A DNA stretch of 64,000 bases from a virus: positions 114,859 to 178,858 of IMG/VR virus record IMGVR_UViG_3300050821_018577; one strand, given 5' to 3'. The position numbers were made by a program, and so were the translations under genes. This document shows, in pieces, positions 55,423 through 63,790 of this stretch; within the stretch, counting starts at the first letter, position 1; every line of letters starts with the position of its first letter. Below the pieces are notes generated by a model. That model did not search any database, was not told the origin of the DNA, and saw nothing but the letters and a program-made list of their open reading frames with translations.

Positions 55423-55707
55423 ATGTGCATGTGTGGCGACACGCATTGTTCCAGTTGTGGTCCAGCTCAGGGCAATTGGAAGTGCATCCTCTGCGGCGCT
55501 TGGGCCGACGATTGTTGCGAGCATATCGATGAAGAAACCGGCCAATACAAAGAGGAGTTCAAGGAACAAGTCGAAGCCGCGTTCGCAGCAGACCGCGATG
55601 CAACAGCGGCAGAGGCCGCAGAATGGGAGCGAGAATCAGACGCATCGAAGCACGCCGATGCCGGCTGGATGAATGACGTGCGTTTTGGCACCGACCCGGA
55701 AGAATAA
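55423..55707 (+). CDS. Small cysteine-rich acidic protein
   Basis: A 94-residue protein behind AAGGAGATTCC. The first 35 residues have CMCG, CSSCG, CILCG and DDCCEH, enough for two zinc sites. A very acidic helical half follows. Function unknown. Confidence 0.55.
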   Translation: MCMCGDTHCSSCGPAQGNWKCILCGAWADDCCEHIDEETGQYKEEFKEQVEAAFAADRDATAAEAAEWERESDASKHADAGWMNDVRFGTDPEE

Positions 55708-55735
55708 AATCTAACGATTAAGGGAGAAACAGAAC

Positions 55736-55921
55736 ATGCAGGAAATCATTGTCGATGTAGCACCCGACGGCAGTGTCGTTATCACGACCAAAGGCTTCCG
55801 AGGCAAATCGTGCAAGGAAGCTACCGCCGAACTTGAAAAGGCGCTCGGCACGGTTGTAAAAGACACGCCGACACCAGAAATGAACTTGCAAGAACAAACC
55901 CATGTCAAGGCCCGGGCATGA
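55736..55921 (+). CDS. DUF2997 small protein
   Basis: A 61-residue protein. EIIVDVAPDGSVVITTKGFRG followed by CKEATAELEKALG matches DUF2997. AAGGGAG precedes ATG. It is the usual partner of DUF1257 and an AAA+ ATPase and overlaps the next gene by four bases. Confidence 0.75.
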   Translation: MQEIIVDVAPDGSVVITTKGFRGKSCKEATAELEKALGTVVKDTPTPEMNLQEQTHVKARA

Positions 55922-56190
55922 CCGACTTCATCATCGACGTAGCGCCGGACGGACGGATCCGGGCGATTTACGACGATGCCTTGGCCGAACTGTTCGCTCA
56001 AGGCGAAACCACTATCCGCCGCGCGAGTAATGTCGAACCGCATCCAGATGGCGGCTGGCTCGCCGATATGTCACCGAGCGGTGGCCCTATTCTTTACGGT
56101 CCTGACGGTAAAGGCTTTCCGTTGCGGCAGGCAGCTTTGGATGCCGAGCGCGCGTGGCTTGAAGAAAAGTTGTTTGGGAGGCGCAGTTGA
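55918..56190 (+). CDS. Conserved small phage protein
   Basis: A 90-residue protein with the text VAPDGRIRAIYDDALAELFAQG and RRASNVEPHPDGGWLADMSP, a pattern common in phages. It shares the PDG start with DUF2997. Role unknown. It overlaps both neighbours. Confidence 0.6.
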   Translation: MTDFIIDVAPDGRIRAIYDDALAELFAQGETTIRRASNVEPHPDGGWLADMSPSGGPILYGPDGKGFPLRQAALDAERAWLEEKLFGRRS

Positions 56191-56483
56191 GCACGGTAAT
56201 TAACTGGACCTGCCCAAACGGCCATGAAAACCAAGAGGTCGTCAATTCACATCAACGCAACTGGACAGGCCCCGTATGCGGCCAGTGCGGCGCGCTCGGG
56301 GAAAAGAGCGACATCACCTGCCAGGATGTCATAGACGGCAAGGAATGCGACGACCGAGGATTGTCTTACGACCAACTGTGCGATTCCTGTAAGCAGTATT
56401 GGATGAGGGTTGCGGACGGAACGCACAAAAGTCCCGAAGAATGCCTCACGGAAATACAATCGTGGAAGGCTCCTCATGCCTAA
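56187..56483 (+). CDS. Small zinc-binding protein
   Basis: A 98-residue protein from a TTG overlapping the previous gene. Cysteines CPNGH, CGQCG, CDD and CDSCK provide two ribbon-like sites. Overlaps the next ATG. Function unknown. Confidence 0.5.
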   Translation: MSTVINWTCPNGHENQEVVNSHQRNWTGPVCGQCGALGEKSDITCQDVIDGKECDDRGLSYDQLCDSCKQYWMRVADGTHKSPEECLTEIQSWKAPHA

Positions 56484-56811
56484 CTTCACCATCCAAACCA
56501 CGACCAAATCGCACTGCGGTCTTTGTCATGGTTATCTGGACCTGCTTTGCGAGGACGACCGTAAGAAAAGGCCTCTCATGTTCTTCATTTGCTGGCCTTG
56601 CCGACGTGTCACAGTTGCTGGCGTTGGCGAAATTACAAGAGAAGGCGAGCCGCTTCAATTCAATGACCATCAGTTGAAGTGGATCATGTGCGTCATCGAA
56701 GAGTTGGTCATGGCCGGCGGTAAGCCCGGCGATTCTACCGTCGCGCTCCAGAACCTCCGGCAACTCATCAAGGAACGAGACAACCTCAAAGCGCAATTGA
56801 CTCCGTACTAA
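56476..56811 (+). CDS. Small zinc-binding protein with C-terminal helix
   Basis: A 111-residue protein from the ATG at 56476, which overlaps the previous stop by eight bases. CGLCHG and CWPCRR form a zinc knuckle, and LRQLIKERDNLKAQL is a C-terminal coiled coil. Upstream starts were rejected. Function unknown. Confidence 0.55.
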   Translation: MPNFTIQTTTKSHCGLCHGYLDLLCEDDRKKRPLMFFICWPCRRVTVAGVGEITREGEPLQFNDHQLKWIMCVIEELVMAGGKPGDSTVALQNLRQLIKERDNLKAQLTPY

Positions 56812-56851
56812 AATCGGTCCTGCATAAAAACTTCATACAAGGGAGAAAACG

Positions 56852-57904
56852 ATGAGAGCAACAGCAAAGAAGTCGGCAGCCGTGTCTGCGGGCTCGGCGG
56901 CACGCAAAGCCTGGGAGACCAGACGCGCAAACGGAACCGCGCCCAGCAAGTCGCCAAGGCCGCCAATAAAATTGACACCGCTTGCGCCTATCAATTTGCC
57001 AAAGAACGTGAAGGCCATTCCGGTCGAGCAAATGCTGTCCAAAACCGTCGTATTGGTTTTGACCATCAGCGGAATCGGCAATCGCCGCAAGGTGGATCCG
57101 AAGATGATTACCGTTGATGCCGACAAAGCGTGGCTCGGCGTCACCAAGAAACTGTATGAGTCCGAAGAACTGGACGAAATCAATTCCATCGGCAACGAAA
57201 CCCGTATGTGGGTGGAGAGCCGCGCCCTGCCATCGAACATCAAGCGTGGCGTCCATCTGTTGCCCGTTGAATTCATCGAAGAAGTGGATGCCAAGATGAA
57301 AGATGGCAACGCCCGTCGCGTTCCGCTGGTCGAAAAAATGATTCGCCGCGTAAAGGAATATCAAGCCAACGCCAAGGCCAGGCTCAATAAGCTATACGAT
57401 GAAAGCCAATATCTCACCCCGGCGCAACTCCGCGCGGCCTTTGACATCAGATGGCGTTACGTGTGGGTGGACAGCGCCAAGCAACTCGAATCGGTCAGCC
57501 CTGAATTGTATGCCGAAGAATGCAAGAAGGCCCAGGCTGCCGGCGTTGAACTGCGCGAATCGATTCAACAATTGATGCGTGCGGAATTCATGGAAAAACT
57601 TAACCATTTCATCGACCGATTGAGCCCGAACGAGCATGGCGAGAAAAAGAGTTTCCGTGAAGGATCCATCGACAAGTTTCGGGAATTCTGCAAGATATAC
57701 AATCCGCGCGACATCACCAACGACGTGCAGGTGCGCACATTGGTTGAGCACGCCGAGTCACTAATGGGCGACGTAGACGTTGACAGCCTTCGTAACAACG
57801 ATGATTTGCGCAAGCACATTCGGACGGGTTTTGAAAACATCAAGAATGCGTTAGACCCGCTGGTGGTTGACAAGCCGCACCGTCGCATCATCATCGAAGA
57901 GTAA
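56852..57904 (+). CDS. DUF3150-like protein with C-terminal RRI motif
   Basis: A 350-residue helical protein behind AAGGGAG. The first 55 residues are basic and proline-rich. VVLVLTISGIGNRRKVDPKMI and SRALPSNIKRGVHLLPVEFIEEV match the layout of DUF3150 proteins, which lie near phage AAA+ ATPases. The ending VVDKPHRRIIIEE weakly resembles the LDAKRRI tag. Its role is unknown; abundance and length suggest a core part of the ATPase cluster. Confidence 0.6.
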   Translation: MRATAKKSAAVSAGSAARKAWETRRANGTAPSKSPRPPIKLTPLAPINLPKNVKAIPVEQMLSKTVVLVLTISGIGNRRKVDPKMITVDADKAWLGVTKKLYESEELDEINSIGNETRMWVESRALPSNIKRGVHLLPVEFIEEVDAKMKDGNARRVPLVEKMIRRVKEYQANAKARLNKLYDESQYLTPAQLRAAFDIRWRYVWVDSAKQLESVSPELYAEECKKAQAAGVELRESIQQLMRAEFMEKLNHFIDRLSPNEHGEKKSFREGSIDKFREFCKIYNPRDITNDVQVRTLVEHAESLMGDVDVDSLRNNDDLRKHIRTGFENIKNALDPLVVDKPHRRIIIEE

Positions 57905-57908
57905 TTCC

Positions 57909-57937
57909 TTGCTTTTTCCTAGACCCTAAGTTATAAT
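57909..57937 (+). promoter_or_regulatory. Promoter upstream of the Ku operon
   Basis: TTGCTT (57909-57914), 17 bases, TATAAT (57932-57937). The -10 box is perfect. It lies 47 bases before the GTG start at 57984. Confidence 0.7.
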
Positions 57938-57983
57938 CCAGACACTCCATTCCTTACATTAAGCGAGTGCCGAAAGGAGAGCC

Positions 57984-58337
57984 GTGATAAAGGGCGCTAT
58001 CTTAAAGGATGGTCACTATGCCGTGCGCTACGGTGAGTATTGCCGCTTGATTTGGCTGCGAACGCAGAAAGTCGGCAGGAAGGGTGCCCAGAAATACGGC
58101 AAGAGGTACAGACGAATTCTTGCCTACAAGCGCGGCGACGGATGGGAAGACTTCGCATTCCTGAACGACGATGGCTCCCTAAAGATGTATCACAGTTGCA
58201 AGCGTACATGGACGCCAGAACAGTTGGCCGCTATCCAATCCGGGATCGATGCAATCCGTGTAGCGCCCGGAGTAGCGCAGCAGTTGTATGAAGAAGTCAC
58301 AGAAACGGCAAAGGTGAGAGCCGAAAATCTCGCCTAA
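57984..58337 (+). CDS. Hypothetical protein
   Basis: A 117-residue basic protein from GTG behind AAAGGAGAGCC. It has the segments RLIWLRTQKVGRKGAQKYGK and DFAFLNDDGSLKMYHS. Related in position to DNA-repair genes, since Ku follows. No family recognised. Confidence 0.55.
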   Translation: MIKGAILKDGHYAVRYGEYCRLIWLRTQKVGRKGAQKYGKRYRRILAYKRGDGWEDFAFLNDDGSLKMYHSCKRTWTPEQLAAIQSGIDAIRVAPGVAQQLYEEVTETAKVRAENLA

Positions 58338-58357
58338 ATTTATTTAAGGGAGAAACG

Positions 58358-59203
58358 ATGGCTACAAAAGTGTGGTCTGGTTTTCTGAATTTTGGCCTAC
58401 TTTCCATTCCATGTGTTCTGAACGTCGCGGCCCGCAACAAACGCGTAGACCTGAATACGTTCCACGTCGCATGTAACACGGCAATCAAGATGCCGAAATG
58501 GTGCCCGCGCTGCCAGGTCCAACTGCAACCAACAGAAACTTATCGCGGTTTCGACGCTGGCAAGGGCAAAGGTGTTGTGCCACTGACTGACGAAGAAATG
58601 GAAGCCATCACGCCGACGACCGAAAAAGTGATGGAAATCCGCGAAGTCGTGAACTGGAAAGACGTGGACCCGATTTATCTTGCTGAAAGTTTTTACTGCG
58701 TTCCGGACCCGGCTGGCGCCAAGGCCTATTCGCTGCTCGTCCAGACCTTGAAAGAAACGGGCCGCGTTGCAGTGGTGCAACTGACAAAAGGTTCTCGGGA
58801 GCACGTCGCCATTCTTCGCCCAAAGGGGAATGGACTTGCGTTGAATTACTTGTGGTATGAAACCGAGATTGCGCAAGTTGCGGAATTTAATGACCTGAAA
58901 GCAGTCACGGTGAGCGCCGCCGAAATGAAACTCGCCAAACAACTCGTCGAGAGCTTGGTTTCGGACTTCACTCCGTCGCAATACGAAGATAGCTACAACC
59001 AACGATTGAACACTTTGATTGCATCGAAGTTGGACAAAGCCGTTCAGCCGCCGACGCCGGTCAACGTTCCCAAGATGGCGGCAACGGTGGATATCTCCGC
59101 AGCCTTGGAAGCCTCGCTCAAAGCGCCTAAGCGCAAACCGCCAACAGCCGTGGCACCAGAGCAGCCGGCCAAGGGCAAAGGCAAAAAGACAAAAGCGGCC
59201 TAA
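58358..59203 (+). CDS. ku: Ku-like DNA end-binding protein
   Basis: A 281-residue protein behind AAGGGAG. VWSGFLNFGLLSIPCVLNVAARN is the start of bacterial Ku, followed by CPRCQVQLQPTETYRGF and VMEIREVVNWKDVDPIYLAESFY. These form the beta-barrel that encircles DNA. The C-terminal 40 residues are Lys/Ala/Pro-rich like many Ku tails. Ku protects broken or linear ends and recruits ligase D. No ligase D is in this window, so it may use the host ligase or only protect ends. Confidence 0.9.
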   Translation: MATKVWSGFLNFGLLSIPCVLNVAARNKRVDLNTFHVACNTAIKMPKWCPRCQVQLQPTETYRGFDAGKGKGVVPLTDEEMEAITPTTEKVMEIREVVNWKDVDPIYLAESFYCVPDPAGAKAYSLLVQTLKETGRVAVVQLTKGSREHVAILRPKGNGLALNYLWYETEIAQVAEFNDLKAVTVSAAEMKLAKQLVESLVSDFTPSQYEDSYNQRLNTLIASKLDKAVQPPTPVNVPKMAATVDISAALEASLKAPKRKPPTAVAPEQPAKGKGKKTKAA

Positions 59204-59293
59204 CGACTTTACCTTGGATGCCTTCCCATGTCAGAGCCAAGGTAGTGGCAGACGGGCGCCAGGAAGTCCCGTCATCACTTCTAGGAGAATCAT

Positions 59294-59536
59294 ATGATTC
59301 CATTGGTGAATGCAGACTTGTCCATTCCGGAAGGTGCTGTCTGTCAAGAAGCATCGCCCATGAGCGTCTCCAGATACATTCCATGTGGCCAGCCTGCCGT
59401 GGCCATCATCGATAATGGCGATGGGCGACCGTACTATATGTGCGGCCCATGCGCTTCCCACAACGTTCTCAATCGCCGTGCGAAGGTCGTGGCCGAGAAG
59501 GAGACCAATGGGATTCCAAACCACAATCATCATTAG
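59294..59536 (+). CDS. Small zinc-binding protein
   Basis: An 80-residue protein behind AGGAGAATC. IPCGQPAVAII and MCGPCASHN hold a CxxxC pair set. It overlaps the next gene by 29 bases. Function unknown. Confidence 0.55.
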   Translation: MIPLVNADLSIPEGAVCQEASPMSVSRYIPCGQPAVAIIDNGDGRPYYMCGPCASHNVLNRRAKVVAEKETNGIPNHNHH

Positions 59537-59858
59537 AAATGATGCGCTCGGCGACATTGAGCGGAACCCTTCACAATTTGTACAGAATCTCATTCTCGCC
59601 ATACAGGAAATCTCTGGCGTGCCCGAAGGCCTGGATGTTCCATGTGGCCATCACGGAAATGTGGCACGCGTGGTGGAATGTCACCATTCTGACAGCACGA
59701 CTATCATTGCCTCCGGTGGATCGACAGCCGAACTTCTGGCGACTGTAAACGGATGGCGATGGCCAGATAAACAAGAAAAACTGTCTGCCTTCATCATTGC
59801 GCTGGTGGATGCGAAAGTGGATGCGAAAGTAGAGTTGCAGCGGAAAGGAAAAGCATGA
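59508..59858 (+). CDS. Conserved small phage protein
   Basis: A 116-residue protein from the ATG at 59508 behind AAGGAGACC. The text IIIRNDALGDIERNPSQF, then CGHHGNVARVVECHHSDSTTIIASGG matches a family seen in many phages, with unknown role. It overlaps the next gene by four bases. Confidence 0.6.
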   Translation: MGFQTTIIIRNDALGDIERNPSQFVQNLILAIQEISGVPEGLDVPCGHHGNVARVVECHHSDSTTIIASGGSTAELLATVNGWRWPDKQEKLSAFIIALVDAKVDAKVELQRKGKA

Positions 59859-60415
59859 ACGACGAAACCGTACGGGATCTGGCTGCCAAAACGAAGTACA
59901 CCCTGTTCACAAATATTTCCTTTGTCCAACAAGTCGAAAAGGACAAGCCTCCCATGCGCCTCGATTGCAACGCCATCCTCATCGAAGAAGGGGCCATCGG
60001 CATGTTGGAACCTACTCACAACAGGGTCCGCGGATTCGGTGCCGACCCGGCTTGGCCCGTGTTCACCTATTGGCTGCCGCAAGGCCCTGTCGCCTACTCT
60101 CTCGACAAGAAAGAGGATAAATCAACACTGTTCATCGGTTCGCGCAAGAACGCCAAACCGCGACCATTATTCAGCGGCTCGCTTTTGACCATCACAAATG
60201 GACCTTCCTTTTTTCTGCAAATCGAGAACGCCGACCATCCCCTGGATATTTTTGAGCGCGTTGGCGACATCGAAGATGTCTGGTTTCAACTGGAAAATCG
60301 AGTAGCCCGATATTGGACCGCGCCATTCATGCCTCACAGCACCTATGGTCCTCCCGAGGACACCTTGCAACGTCTCAATACACAACTGCGCCACAAATTG
60401 GCAGACTTGCGATGA
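59855..60415 (+). CDS. Hypothetical protein, 186 residues
   Basis: A soluble beta-rich protein in an ATGA overlap. Segments FGADPAWPVFTYWLPQGPVAY and FLQIENADHPLDIFERVG stand out. No family recognised. Confidence 0.55.
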   Translation: MNDETVRDLAAKTKYTLFTNISFVQQVEKDKPPMRLDCNAILIEEGAIGMLEPTHNRVRGFGADPAWPVFTYWLPQGPVAYSLDKKEDKSTLFIGSRKNAKPRPLFSGSLLTITNGPSFFLQIENADHPLDIFERVGDIEDVWFQLENRVARYWTAPFMPHSTYGPPEDTLQRLNTQLRHKLADLR

Positions 60416-60891
60416 AAACCGTTATCCCTGATTTCCTGGCGCATCTGCCTGTCCACCGCGGTCTACCTGTGCCGTTCACCGCCATGTGGGTCAATGGAGA
60501 GCCAGACTTTCGCGTGGTGGACTTCCCGAAACGCCTGCGTTGCGTCAATGAGCGATTGTGCGCCATCTGCGGTAGAACGCTCGGCGAATATGCCTGGTTT
60601 ATCGGTGGACCGAAGTCTCTCGAAGTCTCGCATCTGTTCATGGATCCGCCGCAGCATGAGCATTGCGCACGCTTCGCCATCGCCACTTGTCCGTTCCTGA
60701 ATGGCACGGTAACCGAAACAAACCGCACCAAGCCGATTCCGGTCGAAGCGAGCATCGACCCGCTTATCAGCCCGACACGCAGCGACAAAATCGGGATGCG
60801 CCGGTCGAAAAAATATCGGCTGGTCAACGCCGCTGGCCACGCGCTTATCGAAGTGACCCGATGGTATGGCTTGCCGGTATGGCTAGCTTGA
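60412..60891 (+). CDS. Conserved phage zinc-binding protein
   Basis: A 159-residue protein from the ATG at 60412. HRGLPVPFTAMWVNGEPDFRVVD, then CAICGRTLG and SHLFMDPPQHEHCARFAIATCPFL are a pattern common to large phages. Cysteines and histidines suggest one zinc. Role unknown. It overlaps the next gene by 13 bases. Confidence 0.65.
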   Translation: MKTVIPDFLAHLPVHRGLPVPFTAMWVNGEPDFRVVDFPKRLRCVNERLCAICGRTLGEYAWFIGGPKSLEVSHLFMDPPQHEHCARFAIATCPFLNGTVTETNRTKPIPVEASIDPLISPTRSDKIGMRRSKKYRLVNAAGHALIEVTRWYGLPVWLA

Positions 60892-61124
60892 ATGACCGTG
60901 CCTGGCGTTGCGAAAGATGCGGTTGCTGGCTCCAGGTCATTTGCCTTGACAAGAGAGTGGAATGCGCCAACTGTGGGAGCCGCGCCATTTCTAAATCGGA
61001 AGTGAAGTGGCACGGCCGAAAGCGTTGTGAAAGCTGTTGCCACTATTGCGACAAATGCCCGAAGGCTGAGAACTGCACGACAGAAAGGAGTAGCCGTGAA
61101 GCGCCAACTACTAACCTGCCATGA
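60879..61124 (+). CDS. Small cysteine-rich protein
   Basis: An 81-residue protein from the ATG at 60879. CERCGC, CANCG and CESCCHYCDKC give four zinc-binding pairs. It overlaps genes on both sides. Function unknown. Confidence 0.5.
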   Translation: MASLNDRAWRCERCGCWLQVICLDKRVECANCGSRAISKSEVKWHGRKRCESCCHYCDKCPKAENCTTERSSREAPTTNLP

Positions 61125-61443
61125 CGCGGTTAAGACCAAGGTACAACACACGAAGCCTTGCTCGGACTGTCCTTGGGCGCGACGTTCCCTTCCCGGGTGG
61201 CTTGGCAATAGTTCCGCCGAAGAGTGGATCGAGCTCGCATACAGCGAAGGCTATTCCGAATGCCATACGACCGACAAACGTTGCGCAGGGTTCGCTATCT
61301 TTCAGGCGAATATCTGCAAGGTGCCTCGTGACCCTAGAGCCTTTCGGCTTCCGCCGGACACGGAGGTCTGTTTTGCGAATAGCTCGGAGTTTCTAACTCA
61401 CCACAATAGAACAGGAGAATCAAAATGGAAGGGTCGATGCTAG
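61096..61443 (+). CDS. CPW-motif conserved phage protein
   Basis: A 115-residue protein from a GTG behind AAAGGAG. CSDCPWARRSLPGWLG followed by CHTTDKRCAGFAIF is a four-cysteine pattern repeated in large phages and could hold zinc or an iron-sulfur cluster. Role unknown. Confidence 0.6.
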   Translation: MKRQLLTCHDAVKTKVQHTKPCSDCPWARRSLPGWLGNSSAEEWIELAYSEGYSECHTTDKRCAGFAIFQANICKVPRDPRAFRLPPDTEVCFANSSEFLTHHNRTGESKWKGRC

Positions 61444-61658
61444 TCGCAAGTCAACTGTATAACGTATTGGGTTGTTTCGGAGCCGACAAAGACGAGAAAG
61501 GCAAATTCATCGTTCGCGGAAACATTACTTCGTTCCTGGGTGCCGGCGACGAATTTGTCATCGACGCTACCGCCGAATATCGCCGTCAGGGGCAGTGGTG
61601 CAATCTCCTCCAAGCCGTCAAGGTGACGTCGTACCACATGCCCATCGAAGTGTATTAG
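61425..61658 (+). CDS. Small hypothetical protein
   Basis: A 77-residue protein behind CAGGAGAATC. Beta-rich: IVRGNITSFLGAGDEFVID and LLQAVKVTSYHM. No family recognised. Overlaps the previous gene by 19 bases. Confidence 0.55.
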   Translation: MEGSMLVASQLYNVLGCFGADKDEKGKFIVRGNITSFLGAGDEFVIDATAEYRRQGQWCNLLQAVKVTSYHMPIEVY

Positions 61659-61694
61659 CGGCAGCGCGAGCCTGGAATCGCGCACAAGGGAGAA

Positions 61695-62114
61695 ATGATG
61701 CCAAAAACGAAGTTGGTGTTCAAAGGGGCCGAAGTCCGCAAGCTGCTCGATGATTCAAGAAAAGCCAAGGAACGCACCGTACCCTACGTGGGTGTCGTCA
61801 AGGGCACGCCAGTCGGCCTGATTCTCGTTAAAGACGATGGCGTGTATCTTCTGTCCAATTCCAACAGCAAGGAAACGCCAGCCACGACCGGGCTCATCGC
61901 CTACGCGAAAGGCTACGACGCTCCAAGCAAGCTGGATCGCCTTGACGCGCGCGGAGAGCAGTATGACAAAATCCGCCGCGATGTGGGCGGCGATGACTTT
62001 GGCGAAGCCGTGAACATTAGTGACGCCACCGACAAACTGATTGTGCCCGGGATGGACTTCATTCTCTATCTGACGCCGAACAAAATAACCATCCAGATTC
62101 GCAAGGCTGCGTGA
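61695..62114 (+). CDS. DUF3085-like small protein
   Basis: A 139-residue protein behind AAGGGAG. LVFKGAEVRKLLDDSRKA and VGLILVKDDGVYLLSN recall DUF3085. Assignment is from pattern only; role unknown. Confidence 0.5.
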   Translation: MMPKTKLVFKGAEVRKLLDDSRKAKERTVPYVGVVKGTPVGLILVKDDGVYLLSNSNSKETPATTGLIAYAKGYDAPSKLDRLDARGEQYDKIRRDVGGDDFGEAVNISDATDKLIVPGMDFILYLTPNKITIQIRKAA

Positions 62115-62115
62115 C

Positions 62116-62250
62116 ATGAAAGGCCCAAAAGACGGTAAATACTCATGCGGCTGTGTTTGGTCTCTTGCCGGCTTCTGGCTCTATATCTGCCCACGACATA
62201 ACCGCAAACGTCGGAAGCGCAAGCCGATGACGCTGATAAATGGAAGGTGA
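62116..62250 (+). CDS. Small zinc-knuckle protein
   Basis: A 44-residue protein two bases after the previous stop. CGCVWSLAGFWLYICPRHN looks like a conserved CxC...CxxH knuckle followed by a basic tail. Overlaps the next GTG. Confidence 0.45.
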   Translation: MKGPKDGKYSCGCVWSLAGFWLYICPRHNRKRRKRKPMTLINGR

Positions 62251-62723
62251 AGATGCGTGGCAAACGAGTGTTCACCGTCCGCAGTCGGTTTGCAAAAGAC
62301 GATGTAGTTTTCCAAAAAGGCGTGTCAGTACCGCTCACCGTGACAGGAATTAGTATTTCCATCGGATATGAAACCGATGACGACCGCTTTTTCTCCGCTG
62401 ACGAACTGCGTCTAGCTCCGCGGAATTACAGAGGAAAGGCTCCCGAACAGAAGAAGGAGAAGGAAATGCTACTTACCTATGGTCAGATTGGCGACCTAAT
62501 CGATGCCCTGCAATTCGCAGTGCGAGCACGACAGGAGTATTTGCGTACCAAATTTTCTTTACTCGCTCTCAAGGACCGCGGACGACATCTGGAACCAAAC
62601 GAAAAAGAGAAGTACGTCGAATGGACTGCGCAGATTCGACGCTATCGTAACTTGCGTCGTTATCTTTTGCAGGCAGAGGAGAAAGCAAATCTTCCGAAAA
62701 GGAAAAGGAGCAGGTCATGCTGA
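62247..62723 (+). CDS. Hypothetical protein
   Basis: A 158-residue protein from GTG 62247 (or ATG 62253). A beta-rich first part (VFQKGVSVPLTVTGISISIG) is joined to a long basic helix. It overlaps the next gene by seven bases. Confidence 0.5.
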   Translation: MKMRGKRVFTVRSRFAKDDVVFQKGVSVPLTVTGISISIGYETDDDRFFSADELRLAPRNYRGKAPEQKKEKEMLLTYGQIGDLIDALQFAVRARQEYLRTKFSLLALKDRGRHLEPNEKEKYVEWTAQIRRYRNLRRYLLQAEEKANLPKRKRSRSC

Positions 62724-63184
62724 AAACAACTTCACCGAAAACGAGTTGGTTGGACACAATCAAGGCCGGGGATTCTATATGGATTGGCATTCACGCCGAC
62801 GACCACCGCCGCATCGAGAAAGTCTCTCGTCTGACGGAGACGCAGATTGTCACTGGCGTGAACTTTGGTGCTAGCCGCTACCAACGCAAGAATGGCCGTC
62901 CGATTGGTGGCAGAACGTATTGGATCACTGGCATCGCAACCGAAAAAGACATTCAAGAATACAACGCGAAGCTGGCAGCCCAGCGCGAAGAATCGAAGCA
63001 CCGTGCCGAAGCTGAAAAACAAATCGAGGCCAAGCGCAAGGAACTCGATACGCTGTTCAACGGTGTCGCCTTCGTTCGTCCGGACAACGATAAGTGGGTC
63101 GTCGAGTTTGAGCCGGCGAACGAATCCGCAGTACGGGCATTAGCCGAGTTGGCGACAGGTCTTGAGGTAACTCAAGGGAGTTAA
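62717..63184 (+). CDS. Hypothetical coiled-coil protein
   Basis: A 155-residue protein. The first 75 residues resemble a small SH3-like beta domain (IKAGDSIWIGIHADDHRR), then a charged coiled coil (EESKHRAEAEKQIEAKRKEL) and a short beta end. No family recognised. Confidence 0.55.
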   Translation: MLKTTSPKTSWLDTIKAGDSIWIGIHADDHRRIEKVSRLTETQIVTGVNFGASRYQRKNGRPIGGRTYWITGIATEKDIQEYNAKLAAQREESKHRAEAEKQIEAKRKELDTLFNGVAFVRPDNDKWVVEFEPANESAVRALAELATGLEVTQGS

Positions 63185-63221
63185 ATCTTAGAGAAAGGTG
63201 GGTGGTTACTTAGTTGTGGCC

Positions 63222-63251
63222 GACCGGGGGAGCTTGCTGACTCTCCCGGTC
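63222..63251 (+). promoter_or_regulatory. Strong hairpin between genes
   Basis: GACCGGGGGAG (63222-63232) pairs with CTCTCCCGGTC (63241-63251), 11 pairs with one wobble. A-rich, not T-rich, sequence follows, so it is not a normal terminator. It may mark a processing or stability site. Confidence 0.45.
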
Positions 63252-63268
63252 CTAAAAAAAGGAGAAAC

Positions 63269-63790
63269 ATGACCCGCACCGAATTTGGGTTTGAGCGCAC
63301 AACCTGTGCCTGCAATGTTTGTGTGCTCAACTGTCGAGTTATGCCGGGCTATCTGATTCCAGCCGACCTGGAACGAATCATTCCACCTTACGTCGATTCG
63401 TTCCTTTGGGCGCAGGAGAATCTACTTGCTTCTCCTGGTGCTCTGGTCATGAACTCGCAAACTGGCCGCACCTTCCGCATTGGCACGCTAGTTCCGGCCA
63501 TCAAAGCCGATGGTGGTGGATGTATCAATCTGACAAAGGATGGCCGATGTAAGATTCACCAAATCGCACCATTTGGTTGCAGTTTCTTTGATTGCGGGCC
63601 CGAGCCTCCTGGACTGGCATTGGAAGGTGTATGTGCTGTTCAAGATGCTCAACGCGACCCATTGAGCCGCTACGCGCGGATCTGGGCCCATCTGTACCAC
63701 ATGGGCCGCGTGCAAGAGCGTGCCGAAGTGCTGCGCGAGAGAATGCGAAAGGAGTTGAACTATGCCGGAACCACGCACACGATTGAGTGA
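63269..63790 (+). CDS. YkgJ-like metal-binding protein
   Basis: A 173-residue protein behind AAAGGAG. CACNVCVLNCRVMPGYLI near the start, then GGGCINLTKDGRCKIHQIAPFGCSFFDC, is the YkgJ-type cysteine spacing for iron or zinc. It has the same pattern as the gene at 30898. Role unknown. Confidence 0.7.
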   Translation: MTRTEFGFERTTCACNVCVLNCRVMPGYLIPADLERIIPPYVDSFLWAQENLLASPGALVMNSQTGRTFRIGTLVPAIKADGGGCINLTKDGRCKIHQIAPFGCSFFDCGPEPPGLALEGVCAVQDAQRDPLSRYARIWAHLYHMGRVQERAEVLRERMRKELNYAGTTHTIE

